37,729 nt of DNA. It comes from an uncultured Lachnospiraceae bacterium (GTDB lineage: Bacteria > Bacillota > Clostridia > Lachnospirales > Lachnospiraceae). Positions 1 to 7,636 of this stretch are shown piece by piece. Within the stretch, counting starts at the first letter, position 1; the number at the start of each line of letters is the position of its first letter. The position numbers were made by a program, and so were the translations under genes. The stretch covers positions 1 through 37,729 of the forward strand of contig CAMXQE010000036.1 of NCBI GenBank assembly GCA_947246015.1. The letters are read 5' to 3'. The notes below the pieces were generated by a model. The model was not told the DNA's origin. It did not search any database and saw nothing but the letters and a program-made list of their open reading frames with translations.

Positions 1-5
1 TGTCG

Positions 6-1292
6 GTGTCAAATCGAATGAAAATACAGCTAGTTAATTATTATTCGATGTACTATATTGAACTGGATGATTTTCTTGTGAAGTGGCATAAGACATATGT
101 GGAAAGGCACAAACCGAAAGAGGCGGATGAGCTGGATGTGCCTGTGATGCAGGAATTAAAGCATTATGTAGATTTAAACCGGAGACTGCAGATTATTTAT
201 CACGATGCGCTTTGCTGGAAGAATGGAATAAACGAAGAATATTTAAACCATATTTTGGGGAAGTTTGCGGTCAGAGTGGAAAAAAGGTTCCGGAAAGAAT
301 TCTTAGAGGGGGATAAGTTCTGTATTTACAGCCAGGACCAAATGGAGCGGGTAGCCTACTGGGAACTGCTGAAACCGGAATGGGCAAAACGTAATTACCA
401 GGAAGTTCTGTCTGAAATCAGTCTGAAAGAAATTGAGAATGTGATTGACCATACTACAACGCTTTACCGTGAGTCATGTGCAGATACGATTATGTGCAAA
501 TGGCTTGGCTTTAATAGTTTTGGTTATTTCCGGATGGCGGTTACATTCAGTGAAAGGATGGCAAATTACTGGGAAGAGATTTCGGAAACAGGTTTGTTCA
601 GAAGAAGGCTGATAGCAGTTCTGGCAGTCCTGCTTAAGAAGGAAGGAATTTTGCCTGTTAAGGTGCGCAGCGGAATAGAAGGATTTCCAATTGACGGGCT
701 TTGGAAGAAAATAGAAGATTATATACAGGCAGAAGTATGGCAGGCCAGGGAACGTACCATGGAGCGCATACGCAGGGAGTATAAGGAGAAAACGGAGAAA
801 ACGGAGAAAACGGACAGGGCCGGAGTGTTATATGAAAAATTCTTCAAGATATTGGATGCGCAGATGGAAGCGGTAAAAAAACAGGTTTCTGACGGTAAGG
901 CGCCCAAGTGGGAAGGCGCGCTGTGGGATGACATGTTCAGGGAAGACAGCAGGTTTTTTAAAGGGGAAGATAAGGAACTGTGCGCTGTTTTCCAAAAAGA
1001 AATCAATCTGTATAGAAGGGTTTTTCTTATGATGGATGCATTTTGGCATATCAGGCGGAATGGCCAGCTGCAGGTGGAAACCAAAATGCTGGAACATCTG
1101 GAACAGATTTATGACGGAATACAGAGTCCTGAGCTTTCTGTCCATCCGGTGGTCCGGCAGGTGGTTGAATTTTATAATAATCCACAGTCAGAGGAAATGA
1201 CGAATTATGAAAAAATGAAAGGGATGCTGTGTTTCGTACAGGATTACTATTATTATAACCGGTTCAGGAAGATGCGGGAGGAAGAACAATGA
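6..1292 (+). CDS. Hypothetical protein, possibly truncated by the window edge
   Basis: I do not recognise this 428-residue protein. The reading frame is open to the left edge, so the GTG at 6 may not be the start; the ATG at 18 is another in-frame option. It is soluble-looking, with no signal peptide or membrane helix, rich in charged and aromatic residues, and probably mostly alpha-helical. A Lys/Glu/Thr stretch near residues 260-270 is encoded by three copies of a 9-bp repeat. The stop codon overlaps the start of the next gene by four bases (ATGA), which indicates translational coupling and a functional link with the FRG-domain protein that follows. Its role is unknown. Confidence 0.75.
   Translation: MSNRMKIQLVNYYSMYYIELDDFLVKWHKTYVERHKPKEADELDVPVMQELKHYVDLNRRLQIIYHDALCWKNGINEEYLNHILGKFAVRVEKRFRKEFLEGDKFCIYSQDQMERVAYWELLKPEWAKRNYQEVLSEISLKEIENVIDHTTTLYRESCADTIMCKWLGFNSFGYFRMAVTFSERMANYWEEISETGLFRRRLIAVLAVLLKKEGILPVKVRSGIEGFPIDGLWKKIEDYIQAEVWQARERTMERIRREYKEKTEKTEKTDRAGVLYEKFFKILDAQMEAVKKQVSDGKAPKWEGALWDDMFREDSRFFKGEDKELCAVFQKEINLYRRVFLMMDAFWHIRRNGQLQVETKMLEHLEQIYDGIQSPELSVHPVVRQVVEFYNNPQSEEMTNYEKMKGMLCFVQDYYYYNRFRKMREEEQ
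785..811 (+). repeat. 9-bp coding tandem repeat, three copies
   Basis: The unit GGAGAAAAC occurs three times in perfect tandem inside the first gene. Because the unit is a multiple of three, copy-number change would add or remove three residues (Glu-Lys-Thr type) in a charged segment without a frameshift. Confidence 0.9.
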
Positions 1293-2365
1293 GTATATGG
1301 TATGCCAAAAGTTTAGATGAGTACATAAAGATGATTGGTCATATTTCCATGCGTCAGAGAAATCAGGACAGGAAATTTCCTTTGTGGTTCCGGGGAAATG
1401 AGCAGACGGATGTATATTATTACCTGGATCCGGGGATATACAGGGATTTTTATACGGCAAAAGAAAAGAATGCGTTTTCCGGCAGCAGGGATTACGGGAC
1501 ATTGTGGCTGAAGGAGGAATATCGTTTCCAGCATTTTGTGGCGAGGAACTATGATAAGGTATCTTCCATGCCGGAATCCTATATAGAGTGGCAGGAAATC
1601 ATGCAGCATTATTTTTCCAAGACCAGGCTGATGGACTGGAGCGAGTCGGCAATCGTGGCATTAAGCTTTGCCCTGGAGGCGTACATCAATCCGGTGGAAG
1701 ACCATGAGATTAGGTATAAGCGGAGACATAATTCGCCGGTTGTATGGGTGCTTAATCCTGTAAAGCTGAACCGGGTTGTATATGATTGTTTTAAGACGGA
1801 CACAGACTTGGTGAAGGAAGCTGTAAAAGGAATTGGTAAATACAAGGCGGGCGACATACGGGATATGCTTTTGAACTATGAGGAGCTTTATTTTTCACTG
1901 GATGATAAGGTAAACGGGGGCGTGAACGGACTGGTCAGTCTGTCCGGACTGGAAGCACTGCGGAAATCAAAGGGCGGAAATCTCAGAGAAGCATTGGAAA
2001 CCGGGAATATGAATCCGTTTTTTTATCTGTTGTTAAAGTACTATTCAGAAGGGCTGGGCGTGGAGGTAGGGAAACTGCCGCCGCTTGCTATTATCCATCC
2101 TCAGCATAGTGCGAGGATTCATGAGCAAAAAGGTGCTTTTACAATCTTTCCCTATTACAGTGATGACAGGAATGGTGTTTCGGGAAGGGGAATCAGCCCT
2201 TATGCAATGGAATATATGCCGTTATGCAGGGACTGTCTTGAGGAGATTATTCTGGCTGATGCATGGAATATAGCGGAGGAACTGAAAGATATCGGAGTGA
2301 AGCGTTCGCATCTGTATCCGGAGATGGAGAATGTAACAAAAGATTTTGAGAATGTCAGATATTGA
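1289..2365 (+). CDS. FRG domain-containing protein
   Basis: This 358-residue protein carries the FRG signature that names the family: a Trp-Phe-Arg-Gly motif near residue 35 (PLWFRGNEQ), followed by MQHYFSKTRLMDWSESA around residues 108-124, which matches the conserved QHxG-x-TRLxDW block. A later block (IHPQHSARIHEQKGAFTIFP, about residues 270-290) fits the conserved C-terminal part of FRG proteins, where histidine and QxGxF residues recur. The biochemical activity of FRG domains is not established to my knowledge. There is no signal peptide, so it is likely cytoplasmic. The start overlaps the upstream stop by four bases, so the two genes are almost certainly one operon. A role in conflict or defence is possible but is inference only. 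Confidence 0.85.
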   Translation: MSIWYAKSLDEYIKMIGHISMRQRNQDRKFPLWFRGNEQTDVYYYLDPGIYRDFYTAKEKNAFSGSRDYGTLWLKEEYRFQHFVARNYDKVSSMPESYIEWQEIMQHYFSKTRLMDWSESAIVALSFALEAYINPVEDHEIRYKRRHNSPVVWVLNPVKLNRVVYDCFKTDTDLVKEAVKGIGKYKAGDIRDMLLNYEELYFSLDDKVNGGVNGLVSLSGLEALRKSKGGNLREALETGNMNPFFYLLLKYYSEGLGVEVGKLPPLAIIHPQHSARIHEQKGAFTIFPYYSDDRNGVSGRGISPYAMEYMPLCRDCLEEIILADAWNIAEELKDIGVKRSHLYPEMENVTKDFENVRY

Positions 2366-2428
2366 AGATATATTGCAAACAGAAAGCAGTAGATGTTGAA
2401 GAAATATTCATATGGCGTCATGAAGAAC

Positions 2429-2472
2429 TTGACACATGAATTATTCTCCTATTATAATGAATAATAAGAGAA
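2429..2472 (+). promoter_or_regulatory. Promoter with overlapping palindromic operator for the XRE gene
   Basis: A perfect -35 (TTGACA, 2429-2434) and perfect -10 (TATAAT, 2453-2458) are separated by 18 bp. An inverted repeat with arms TTCTCCTATTAT (2444-2455) and ATAATAAGAGAA (2461-2472), 11 of 12 positions pairing across a 5-bp centre, covers the -10 and the probable start point. A regulator bound there would block initiation. Autoregulation by the XRE protein encoded 17 bp downstream is the simplest reading. Confidence 0.8.
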
Positions 2473-2488
2473 GGGACGGTGACGGTGT

Positions 2489-3169
2489 ATGAGCAGCAAC
2501 AGGATGGCGGAAAAGCTGGTAGAGAATATCCGCAGGATTTGCAGGGAAAAGGGCGTATCAATTATGCAGATGGAGAGTGACTTGGGCTTTAGTGCAGGGC
2601 TGGTCAGCCGTTGGAGCAAAACAAAAACGTGTCCTTCGTTTGATAAGATTGTTGATATTATGGCGTATTTGGACATTACCTTTGATGAACTCATGGGAAA
2701 TGAAAAATCTTCCGGTTTCAGAAAAACGGAAAACGCAGAAAGAGCAGGAAGTACTGAAACAAAAGACGACGGAGTGCTTGACCAGTTGGAGCGGGGAAGT
2801 GTCAGGGGAGACATCGAATGGGAAAAAGCAGGGGAGGATATACCGTTTGAGATAAAGACAGATGTGGTTTTCAGAGATATGCTCGGTTATGATATGCATC
2901 GGTTGTACTATACGGCATACAAAAAGGGCTGGTTTCTGTTTTCCCTGCAGTATAGCGAAGAAACGGCGGATGTGCTTACGGCAGTCTATATACTGCCGGC
3001 AGCCGGTATGGATATGGTAGAGATAGACGCTCCGGAAGAGGGAGCAATGAAGCTGTTAAAAATAATAGATGAAGAAATGTTCAACCGGATAAACCGGGCG
3101 CAGGCAGACAGGATGAAGGAAGAGTTCATGGGTGAGGACTTCCAAAGCCGGTATAGAAGTGTATCGTAA
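2489..3169 (+). CDS. XRE-family (Cro/CI-type) transcriptional regulator
   Basis: The N-terminal 65 residues form a lambda-repressor-like helix-turn-helix: the IRRICREKGVSIMQMESDLG helices followed by GFSAGLVSRWSKTKTCPSFDKIVDIMAYLDITFDELMG, with the usual SxGLVSRW recognition helix and the 'DEL' after helix 5. After a charged linker (about residues 75-115) comes a C-terminal domain of about 110 residues that I do not recognise; it could sense a ligand or mediate dimerisation. The gene has its own strong promoter with a palindrome over the -10, suggesting autoregulation. The Shine-Dalgarno sequence is weak (GGTGA-like), and ATG 2504 is an alternative start. It follows the FRG pair on the same strand and converges with the MerR gene. 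Confidence 0.85.
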   Translation: MSSNRMAEKLVENIRRICREKGVSIMQMESDLGFSAGLVSRWSKTKTCPSFDKIVDIMAYLDITFDELMGNEKSSGFRKTENAERAGSTETKDDGVLDQLERGSVRGDIEWEKAGEDIPFEIKTDVVFRDMLGYDMHRLYYTAYKKGWFLFSLQYSEETADVLTAVYILPAAGMDMVEIDAPEEGAMKLLKIIDEEMFNRINRAQADRMKEEFMGEDFQSRYRSVS

Positions 3170-3221
3170 GGACAGAAGAGCCTGTACACATGTGATTTAT
3201 CATGGCTGGCTTTTCATATGT

Positions 3222-4091
3222 TCATATGATATTCATATATTGAGGATATTCCTGCAGGAATCTTTCATTTGATTCCTGCAGTTTTTCATAATATTTCTGA
3301 TAAGACCTGCTTAACCGGCACATGGCAGGGATAAATACATCATTGTAGCCGCTGTTACGGGTAAACTGCCGCAGGGATTGTTCCAGCCGGTATGCGGGCG
3401 TGGCCTTATATTCATCGGACTGTTTAAACTTTATATAATGTTCAATTTCTTCCCGGTGTTCTGTAATGTACTTTTCTGTATCCTGAATGGCATCGTTTTG
3501 GTATGTGGATAAACGTTCTGCAAAGCTCTCGTCAAAATGTACGGCTGTTTCATCCAGATATTTTTTTAATTCATCCGGAATGTCGAAGCAGGTATTATCT
3601 AAGAATGTAATAATCGTATCAAATGCCTCCTGCTGTTTATCGGTCATGACGGGTTCATTCAGATACGGTGCAAAGTGCAGAGCGATGTACCTTCCGTAAT
3701 AACCGGGAAAAACATGTATCAATTGCTCTAAAACGGATTGCTTTTTTTCAAGCTGTTGTAAGCGGCTTTGCACCTGGTTCCAATCGCGGTTTTGTGCAAG
3801 TTCCTGCAAGAGTTTTTGTTTTTCACGCAGGACAGTGATTTCCAGATTCTTTTTTTCTGATATTTCTTTCAGCGCTGTTTCCGCCTGCTCTGACAGGACA
3901 GAGCGGATTTCGGCAGCAGACAGTCCAAGACTCCTTAAAGTAGAAATTCTTTTCAGCCGAATCAGGTCTTCCTCCGAAAAAACACGGTAACCGTTTTCCT
4001 GTATGGCCGGAGAAATAAGTTCCTGTCCGATATAATATTCAACCGCTTTTTTGGTTAACGAACATTTTCTGCACACTTCATTTATAAGCAT
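3222..4091 (-). CDS. MerR-family transcriptional regulator
   Basis: A winged-helix MerR DNA-binding domain occupies the first 70 residues: INEVCRKCSLTKKAVEYYIG is the helix-turn-helix, YRVFSEEDLIRLKRISTLR the wing region, and LGLSAAEIRSVL the following helix. A coiled-coil dimerisation helix follows (about 75-125, ending LQQLEKKQSVLEQ), then a C-terminal effector domain of about 160 residues that I cannot assign to a ligand. It lacks the Cys pattern of metal-sensing MerR members. I chose ATG 4091 because AGAGGTG lies six bases upstream; a GTG at 4100 would extend it by three residues. It is monocistronic and sits behind a classical MerR-type promoter, so it probably activates or represses its own transcription. 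No target transporter lies next to it. Confidence 0.88.
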   Translation of the reverse strand: MLINEVCRKCSLTKKAVEYYIGQELISPAIQENGYRVFSEEDLIRLKRISTLRSLGLSAAEIRSVLSEQAETALKEISEKKNLEITVLREKQKLLQELAQNRDWNQVQSRLQQLEKKQSVLEQLIHVFPGYYGRYIALHFAPYLNEPVMTDKQQEAFDTIITFLDNTCFDIPDELKKYLDETAVHFDESFAERLSTYQNDAIQDTEKYITEHREEIEHYIKFKQSDEYKATPAYRLEQSLRQFTRNSGYNDVFIPAMCRLSRSYQKYYEKLQESNERFLQEYPQYMNII

Positions 4092-4110
4092 AACTATCAC
4101 CTCTGCATAT

Positions 4111-4141
4111 ATGATAAACCAATCCCCAGGGGTATGGTCAA
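4111..4141 (-). promoter_or_regulatory. MerR-type promoter with 19-bp spacer and internal dyad
   Basis: Reading the minus strand, a -35 TTGACC (4136-4141) and a -10 TATCAT (4111-4116) are 19 bp apart, the over-long spacing typical of promoters twisted by MerR proteins. The spacer region contains a dyad with arms ACCATACCCC and GGGGATTGGT (8 of 10 positions pair) around one central base. The -10 ends 19 bases before the MerR start codon. Confidence 0.85.
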
Positions 4142-4170
4142 CCGGTTTCTGAAATCTGGCATTTCTTTTT

Positions 4171-4208
4171 ATAAAATTATAAAATTGTAAAATTATAAAA
4201 ATATAAAG
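4171..4208. repeat. AT-rich quasi-periodic tract
   Basis: Units of the type ATAAAATT recur every 7-9 bp for about 38 bp between the MerR promoter and the next gene on the plus strand. It may simply be AT-rich intergenic sequence or a curved upstream segment. An extended -10 (TGT-TATAAG, 4248-4256) lies downstream and could serve the gene at 4357, but I see no clear -35. Confidence 0.5.
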
Positions 4209-4356
4209 AAAATGTTTGGTGAAGAAAAAAATAAATTTCCCGCAGATTGTTATAAGGGAAAAGAGCGGCAGGTTATTAACAAAGCGGGGAAAGGAACCGA
4301 TAAATTCATTAAGAACAGAACTGTATATTTAGCTTGCTGCAAGGAGGGAAAGGCAA

Positions 4357-4596
4357 ATGGTAGTTGATATGAGACAGGTGGTGGCTTCCATGGAGGAATC
4401 CATGAAACTACAGAATCAGGCAAGAGCCGAAAGAAGGGCTGAGAAAGCGGCACAGGAAAAAAAGGAATTTCAGGAGAAGCTGATGCGAGCAGCAGCCAGC
4501 GATGCAGAGCTTGACGGCAAGGCGTCGAAGGTGAAGGGTGCGGAGGACGCGGTACAAAGGGACCAGTTGATGGGGTTAATGATGGCAGGATTTTGA
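4357..4596 (+). CDS. Small coiled-coil hypothetical protein
   Basis: This 79-residue protein is almost entirely charged helix: the central segment (residues 20-45) is Arg/Glu/Lys/Ala-rich with a heptad-like pattern, so a coiled coil is likely. A hydrophobic end (LMGLMMAGF) closes the chain. The start is supported by AAGGAGGG eight bases upstream. The stop is only seven bases before the next start, so it shares a transcript with the lyase-like enzyme. No signal peptide or known domain is visible, and its role is unknown. Confidence 0.75.
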   Translation: MVVDMRQVVASMEESMKLQNQARAERRAEKAAQEKKEFQEKLMRAAASDAELDGKASKVKGAEDAVQRDQLMGLMMAGF

Positions 4597-4603
4597 GGGA
4601 TAG

Positions 4604-6970
4604 ATGGATATGGAAATACGTTTTCCGAAATTATACCGGTATGACAGGCCGAACGAACACTGTCAGACAGCGATACCCTTTGCAAAGGGCATATTGACAG
4701 ACGAAAACCGTGTGCAGGTTTATCAGGAGGGGCGTCTGATGCCGAGCCAGAAGAAAGTTACCTCCCGTTATGAAGACGGCAGCATCCGCTATCTGTTTCT
4801 CCGTTTTCTGGCGGATTTGCCGGCAAACAAAGGAGTATCGTTAGAAGCTGTATTTGATACGGAAGAGCGGTACGCCGGAGCGTATCCGGAACTGACGGTG
4901 GAGGCATCCGGAAACGGGTATGAGGTGAATGCCGGAGGGGACGGCGTTAAGTTTGCCGTTTCGCATCATACACAGACTGTCTTTGACTGGCTGGAAGACG
5001 GGCACAAGAAGTATACGGCAGGTCAGTTCGTGGGACCGCTTTTGGAAGATGGGGAAGGAAACCGGTATGGGATACGGCTGGGAGAATGGCGTGTGTTGGA
5101 AACAGGGCCTTTGGCTGCGGTTCTCCGGTGTATGGGGGAGTGTACCGGAGTGGACGGAAAACCAATTACGTTTGAGTGCGGATTAACGGCATATGCGGGA
5201 AAACCATGGGTGGAACTTTCTTTCCGTCTTATTAATTCCACGGAAGAGAGTCTGCATATCGCTTCTTTCGTATTTGCAGTCATGGCGGATGAACATGCGG
5301 TTTATGATGATTCCCTGATACACATAAGTACCTATGGGGGAAAAAGGGCAGATGGGGAAGTCCGGGAGACGGCGGATAAACCGTTTTACCATACCGCAGG
5401 TATCAATGAATTATCTGCGATACAGGAGGCCATCGGCGGCAGTACGGTGCGGACCTGTGTGGGAAGTTCTAATTACAAAACCGATTTTCTCATCGGAGGG
5501 GACGGTGCGGCGGTGGAAAAAGTCGTGGACGCCGATTCCCTGGTAGCGGAAGCAAATGAACACTTTGCGGAGGTTCTCTACGGAACATTTTTTGCGGACC
5601 GGACGGATGCGCAGGGCGGTGTGTGCGCTACCATCTATCAGGCGCAGCAGAATTATCCGAAAGCGGTGAAGGCGGACGCGGAAGGAATTTATGTCATGCT
5701 GGTGCCGCGGGATGTGAACCGGGTGGAGATGGCGTCCGGTATGTCGAGGGAACAGCGGGTTTTACTGCATTTTCATCCGGCAGGGGAATCCCTGACCGAA
5801 ATCGATAACCGCAGCCTGATTTACCAGATGCCCGATAAGCCTTCGATTCCGTCCGGGGTGTTCCGGGATGCCGGAGTGATGCCGGATATTTTTGTGGACA
5901 GGGAGAAAATCAACGATGATGTGGAAATTGCGCTTATCGGGAAATGCGACGGACATGCCAGATGTTACGGTATGCTCAACTGGGGTGATGCTCCTGACCC
6001 TGGGTATACGACACAGGGCCGCGGCGGCGGGATGCCTGTATGGACGAATAATGAATATGATTTTCCCCATGCCTGCACCCTGTTGTATGCGAGAACCGGC
6101 GAGCGTCGTTTTTTAGATTATATGATTACATCATGCAGTCATTGGATGGATGTGGATGTGTGCCATTACAGTAAGAATCCGCTTCTTATAGGCGGGCAGT
6201 GGGAGCATACAAGGGGCCATTGCAAAGACGGCGTGATTGTATGTTCACATGAATGGGTGGAAGGGCTGTTAGACTGCTATCATTTTACGGGCGAGGAAAG
6301 AGCGCTGCGGACTGCGCTCGGAATCGGGGAAAATGTACTCCGGCTGCTGGAGACCCCCATGTATCAGAAGAGCGGGGAAAGCAGTGCGAGGGAAACCGGC
6401 TGGGCGCTGCGAACCCTGACAGCCCTGTATATCGAAACGAATGACAGAAAATGGCTTGGAAAATGTGAATGGATTGTGGGACAGTTTGAAGAATGGGCCG
6501 GAAAATACGGTGGATGGCTGGCGCCTTATACCGATAACACGACAATCCGCGTGGGCTTCATGATATCCGTTGCAGTGGGGAGCCTGATGCGGTATTACCG
6601 GGTCTGTCCCGAAGAAAGAATCCGGAATATGATATTGCACGCGGTAGATGATTTAGTGGAGAACTGCCTTTTGGACAATGGACTGTTTTATTATAAGGAA
6701 CTGCCCAGCTTGAACCGTCTGGGCAGCAACACACTGTTGCTGGAGGCCCTGACCATTGCGTATGAACTGAGCGGGGATACACGGTATCTGACCTATGGCA
6801 GACGTACTTTCCGGTCGGCTGTCTACGCGCCGGCGCCTTCCATATCCGGAGTAAAGACCATCGTAGGGGATGCAGTCATCCATAAGACTGTCGGAACCAA
6901 GAATTTTGCACAGTGTTTTATTCCACTGTCGGTATATTATAAAGCGCTGACGGACCAAAATATGATATAA
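4604..6970 (+). CDS. PcRGLX/YetA-like protein (exo-rhamnogalacturonan lyase type)
   Basis: This large enzyme of 788 residues has the layout of the PcRGLX/YetA family: an N-terminal beta-rich domain (residues 1 to about 85, ending DGSIRYLFLRF), a central beta-sandwich (about 100-420, with AYAGKPWVELSFRLINSTEE), and a C-terminal alpha/alpha toroid (about 450-780, with GQWEHTRGHCKDGVIVCSHE and ETGWALRTLTALY). The family is named after the Penicillium exo-rhamnogalacturonan lyase and Bacillus YetA, so a role in pectin side-chain breakdown is likely but the exact substrate is inference. There is no signal peptide, so it would act on imported oligosaccharide in the cytoplasm. No sugar transporter or other lyase is adjacent in this window. 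It follows the coiled-coil gene by seven bases. Confidence 0.78.
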   Translation: MDMEIRFPKLYRYDRPNEHCQTAIPFAKGILTDENRVQVYQEGRLMPSQKKVTSRYEDGSIRYLFLRFLADLPANKGVSLEAVFDTEERYAGAYPELTVEASGNGYEVNAGGDGVKFAVSHHTQTVFDWLEDGHKKYTAGQFVGPLLEDGEGNRYGIRLGEWRVLETGPLAAVLRCMGECTGVDGKPITFECGLTAYAGKPWVELSFRLINSTEESLHIASFVFAVMADEHAVYDDSLIHISTYGGKRADGEVRETADKPFYHTAGINELSAIQEAIGGSTVRTCVGSSNYKTDFLIGGDGAAVEKVVDADSLVAEANEHFAEVLYGTFFADRTDAQGGVCATIYQAQQNYPKAVKADAEGIYVMLVPRDVNRVEMASGMSREQRVLLHFHPAGESLTEIDNRSLIYQMPDKPSIPSGVFRDAGVMPDIFVDREKINDDVEIALIGKCDGHARCYGMLNWGDAPDPGYTTQGRGGGMPVWTNNEYDFPHACTLLYARTGERRFLDYMITSCSHWMDVDVCHYSKNPLLIGGQWEHTRGHCKDGVIVCSHEWVEGLLDCYHFTGEERALRTALGIGENVLRLLETPMYQKSGESSARETGWALRTLTALYIETNDRKWLGKCEWIVGQFEEWAGKYGGWLAPYTDNTTIRVGFMISVAVGSLMRYYRVCPEERIRNMILHAVDDLVENCLLDNGLFYYKELPSLNRLGSNTLLLEALTIAYELSGDTRYLTYGRRTFRSAVYAPAPSISGVKTIVGDAVIHKTVGTKNFAQCFIPLSVYYKALTDQNMI

Positions 6971-7011
6971 AATTTGATATAAAATGTGATATTAAATTTG
7001 ATATAAGAGAG
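6964..7011 (+). repeat. 12-bp tandem repeat, four copies, spanning the stop codon
   Basis: Four consecutive 12-bp units of the form GATATAAAATTT (6964, 6976, 6988, 7000) begin inside the last codons of the preceding gene. The second and third differ by one or two bases, and the fourth keeps only its first half. It looks like slippage duplication; each added unit would lie after the stop codon. Confidence 0.85.
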
Positions 7012-7018
7012 GAAAGTT

Positions 7019-7058
7019 AAAACCGGCCGTGCCGCCAGTCAGGCAGCAGGCCGGTTTT
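7019..7058 (+). terminator. Terminator-like hairpin after the lyase gene
   Basis: A perfect 10-bp stem pairs AAAACCGGCC (7019-7028) with GGCCGGTTTT (7049-7058) across a 20-base loop. The T-run is only four bases and belongs to the stem, but the A-run on the other arm means it could also stop minus-strand transcription from the gene at 7111. It therefore probably separates the two convergent units. Confidence 0.7.
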
Positions 7059-7110
7059 ATGGCGGTGATTGCGCGGCAAGACAATGCTGCCTGCAGGTTT
7101 GCCGCCTTTT

Positions 7111-7392
7111 TTACTGTAATCCGTTTGCCATGCGGGAGAAATTGGTTCCGCTGTCTTCCATATCTGCCTGGAATTTTGCCTCCGCTTCCACGCCGGCTTC
7201 GCTGGCCAAATCCATATAGAGGATGAACATATCCTCCAGTGAAATCCCCTTTTCTTTGGAAATCTCTTCCAGAACAGGGCGCAGTGCGTCCAGCTGTACG
7301 GAAACCTGTGTTTTCTGCGGGTCGATGTCCTTTAATGCTTCTTCCGCATAGGCATTGATTCTGTCCCATATTTGCCTGTTTTCCTGTGTCAT
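7111..7392 (-). CDS. Small hypothetical protein
   Basis: This 93-residue acidic protein begins MTQENRQIWDRINAYAEEAL and looks like a short helical bundle without membrane segments or cysteines. I chose ATG 7392 because AGGAGG lies eight bases upstream; the longer open frame back to 7500 has no ribosome binding site and runs through an intergenic hairpin. A promoter-like pair on the minus strand (TATACA and TAAAAT, 17 bp apart, about 7512-7540) could drive it. I do not recognise the family. Confidence 0.7.
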   Translation of the reverse strand: MTQENRQIWDRINAYAEEALKDIDPQKTQVSVQLDALRPVLEEISKEKGISLEDMFILYMDLASEAGVEAEAKFQADMEDSGTNFSRMANGLQ

Positions 7393-7450
7393 AAAGATTA
7401 CCTCCTGAATGTCCGCATCGTTTTGACGGACTGGCATGATTGACTTTTTG

Positions 7451-7494
7451 CACCGCTGCACACCGGTATGCCCTTGGACAGCGGTGTCTTTTTT
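7451..7494. other. Hairpin in the leader of the small minus-strand gene
   Basis: CACCGCTG (7451-7458) pairs perfectly with CAGCGGTG (7479-7486). On the plus strand a T-rich run follows, giving a terminator appearance, yet no plus-strand gene precedes it. On the minus strand it lies in the 5' leader of the 7392 gene. It may be a leader structure or a barrier between divergent units. Confidence 0.5.
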
Positions 7495-7524
7495 GTTCAA
7501 TTTAATTATTTTACCACTTGATGC

Positions 7525-7553
7525 TTGTGCTGTATAGGTTAATTTGTTAAAAT
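7525..7553 (+). promoter_or_regulatory. Candidate promoter of the DUF1015 gene
   Basis: An extended -10 (TGT followed by TAAAAT, 7545-7553) lies 17 bp after a weak -35 (TTGTGC, 7525-7530). Its position about 85 bp before the start codon is suitable. Confidence 0.45.
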
Positions 7554-7636
7554 AATCTTATATGTAGTTGCAGTGGCTGCGGTTCACGGGTCCGTCTGCA
7601 GCATGACAAAATTATGATTACGTGAGGACGAATGAG

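Noticed and set aside
4171..4208. AT-rich periodic tract as a replication origin or attachment site
   Set aside because: No DnaA-box cluster, flanking duplication or associated gene supports this; simple AT-rich intergenic DNA is enough.
7029..7226. Short plus-strand open frame after the 12-bp repeat, preceded by a purine-rich stretch
   Set aside because: It runs through a terminator hairpin and antisense to the small gene at 7111-7392, and encodes nothing recognisable.
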